Shown here one piece after another: positions 33,786 to 34,741 of a stretch of DNA of 34,741 nt (positions are counted from its first letter, which is position 1; each line of letters begins with the position of its first letter). The stretch covers positions 13,520 through 48,260 of the forward strand of contig UZAN01040258.1 in the NCBI GenBank assembly GCA_900618425.1, read 5' to 3'. This DNA comes from Echinostoma caproni (Eukaryota > Platyhelminthes > Trematoda > Plagiorchiida > Echinostomatidae). The notes under the pieces were generated by a model, which saw only the letters and a list, made by a program, of their open reading frames with translations, had not been told where the DNA came from and did no database searches. Made by a program: the position numbers and the translations under genes.

Positions 33786-34082
33786 GGCGTTGGAAGTGTT
33801 ATCAGAATAAGTTTCCTGAATCAAACATGTCCATAGGTCAATTTGGCAAACAAGCTCGTTTTCGGTGCCTCATTTACTAGCCAAATACAGCACTCTTTTA
33901 TAGGTTACAAAATCATATAGTTCAAGGAAGCGATCAAGCCCATCTACACGATCACCGGAGTGAGATCGAGGCAGGTCAAGCACCGCTTACTGTCAACAGC
34001 CGAAGCGATCGCGATTCGGTTGAACAACCCCCCTTTGTGCGTTCAAAAACGTCGGTCAGAGCCCCGGATTTACCAAGGTTAG
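33786..34082 (+). pseudogene. Penelope-like element relic D: GIY-YIG endonuclease fragment
   Basis: In one frame this reads SVIRISFLNQTCP, stop (33834-33836), FTSQIQHSFIGYKII, stop (33918-33920), FKEAIKPIYTI, RSRQVKHRLLSTAEAIAIR and NNPPLCVQK, ending at TAG 34080-34082. AEAIAIR followed by PPLCVQK is the typical C-terminal signature of PLE endonucleases. The preceding TSxI...KI...KEA pattern fits the mid-domain helix. After VQK a one-base shift would give TSVRAPDLP, closer to the family ending, so a frameshift near 34052 is likely. The YIGR motif itself is not recognisable. Part of this relic (33837-33929) also forms the left arm of a long inverted repeat. Confidence 0.75.
33837..33929 (+). 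repeat. Left arm of 93-bp inverted repeat
   Basis: The arm starts GTCAATTTGG and ends TTCAAGGAA. It is the reverse complement of 34264-34356 with two mismatches, giving 91/93 identity. It lies inside the PLE endonuclease relic. Similarity stops abruptly at both ends, and no matching target-site duplication flanks the arms. Confidence 0.95.
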
Positions 34083-34216
34083 CCATAAACGCTAGAATGA
34101 CATAAAGCCTGTTATCAAATGAGTTTCAAATGCATTTGATTCATTCGACAGTACTAATGACATTTGCAGAATGATTCGAACTCACATACACCCCTGACTG
34201 TATTATCCCATTTATC

Positions 34217-34240
34217 CACACACACACGCATACAAACACA
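34217..34240 (+). repeat. (CA)n microsatellite
   Basis: An imperfect CA run followed by CATACAAACACA, located in the spacer of the inverted repeat. Confidence 0.8.
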
Positions 34241-34263
34241 GACATTACTTACGCGTATTCTAT

Positions 34264-34356
34264 TTCCTTGAACCATATGATTTTGTAACCTATAAAAGAG
34301 TGCTGTATTTGGCTAGTAAATGAGGCACCGAAAACGAGCTTGTTAGCCAAATTGAC
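34264..34356 (-). repeat. Right arm of 93-bp inverted repeat
   Basis: On the minus strand this arm carries the same PLE-derived segment as 33837-33929. The two differences are CTAAC against CAAAC, and TGG (Trp) where the left arm has a TAG stop. A single N lies at 34370, 14 bases beyond the arm. A frame running through it on the minus strand (34545-34249) is a by-product. Confidence 0.95.
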
Positions 34357-34741
34357 TTCTCGATACAATNAATAGGTGCTCAAAGCACTGACAGAGACAA
34401 GGACACAGAAATTTAGGAAAAATACTTCTCTCCCACCGCAACGTGACAGAATTTCGAAACCGAATTGGATAAACTGTATCCAGGAAGATAGGTAACTCAC
34501 AAGTGTTGTGTAAATATTTGAAAGGATAACGAAAGAATGCCGCAATTGAAACGTGATCTACATTGCACAATAATGGAAGAAATGTTTTTTGTGCAGTGAG
34601 TAAATATGCAATTTATAAGGCTGAAGCACGACTTGCGCACATATTTGATGACACCGCCACCTTTTGTTTTCTCTCCTGCACGAAGTAATTCAAAACCTTA
34701 AATTTCAACACATTCGCTATCTACCGATTCCTATTGGCTAG
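34357..34741. other. No gene recognised
   Basis: Unremarkable AT-rich DNA to the window end. The PLE reading does not continue outside the inverted arm. Confidence 0.45.

Noticed and set aside
1..34741. CRISPR arrays, bacterial promoters, ribosome binding sites or operons
   Set aside because: None was seen; the intron, SINEs and PLEs mark the DNA as eukaryotic, so start codons such as GTG or TTG in short frames carry no meaning.

Overview
The window looks like non-coding DNA from a parasitic flatworm, most likely a digenean trematode. The assignment rests on four things. There are several decayed Penelope-like retroelements with GIY-YIG endonuclease domains. There are tRNA-derived SINEs, one family of which carries a schistosome-type (SM-alpha-like) hammerhead ribozyme motif. 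There is a 38-bp spliceosomal intron, and gene density is very low. The species cannot be named from the sequence alone. Three single N bases (11865, 33769, 34370) show that this is a draft assembly.

Layout. 1-1079: the 3' part of an intact-looking IS630/Tc1/mariner-type transposase gene, cut by the left window edge. It has one 38-bp intron and ends in a second exon that is not visible as a continuous ORF. 1161-1263: a 21-bp minisatellite. 1344-1947 and 2171-2837: two different degraded Penelope-like elements (PLEs), same strand, each keeping only the part from the end of the reverse transcriptase into the GIY-YIG endonuclease. 7100-7240 and 14535-14740: two opposite-strand copies of one tRNA-headed SINE family (here SINE-B). 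15560-15715: a third kind of tRNA-headed repeat (SINE-C). 15903-16394: a third PLE relic on the minus strand. 17671-18282: two inverted copies of SINE-A, with tRNA-like pol III boxes followed by a hammerhead motif. 33786-34082: a fourth PLE endonuclease relic. Part of it is duplicated in inverted orientation as 93-bp arms (91/93 identical) around a 334-bp spacer.

The long stretches between (2838-7099, 7241-14534, 18283-33785) hold only short chance-like reading frames, microsatellites and AT-rich DNA. I found no recognisable host exon; one 105-codon stop-free frame with splice-like borders (32253-32570) is listed at low confidence. No rRNA, CRISPR array, bacterial operon or true tRNA gene is visible.

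Functionally the region is a graveyard of mobile elements. The transposase gene is the only one with an undamaged reading frame. The most interesting elements are the hammerhead-bearing SINE pair, the intron-containing transposase with an unusual D-to-E spacing, and the near-identical inverted copy of a PLE endonuclease fragment.
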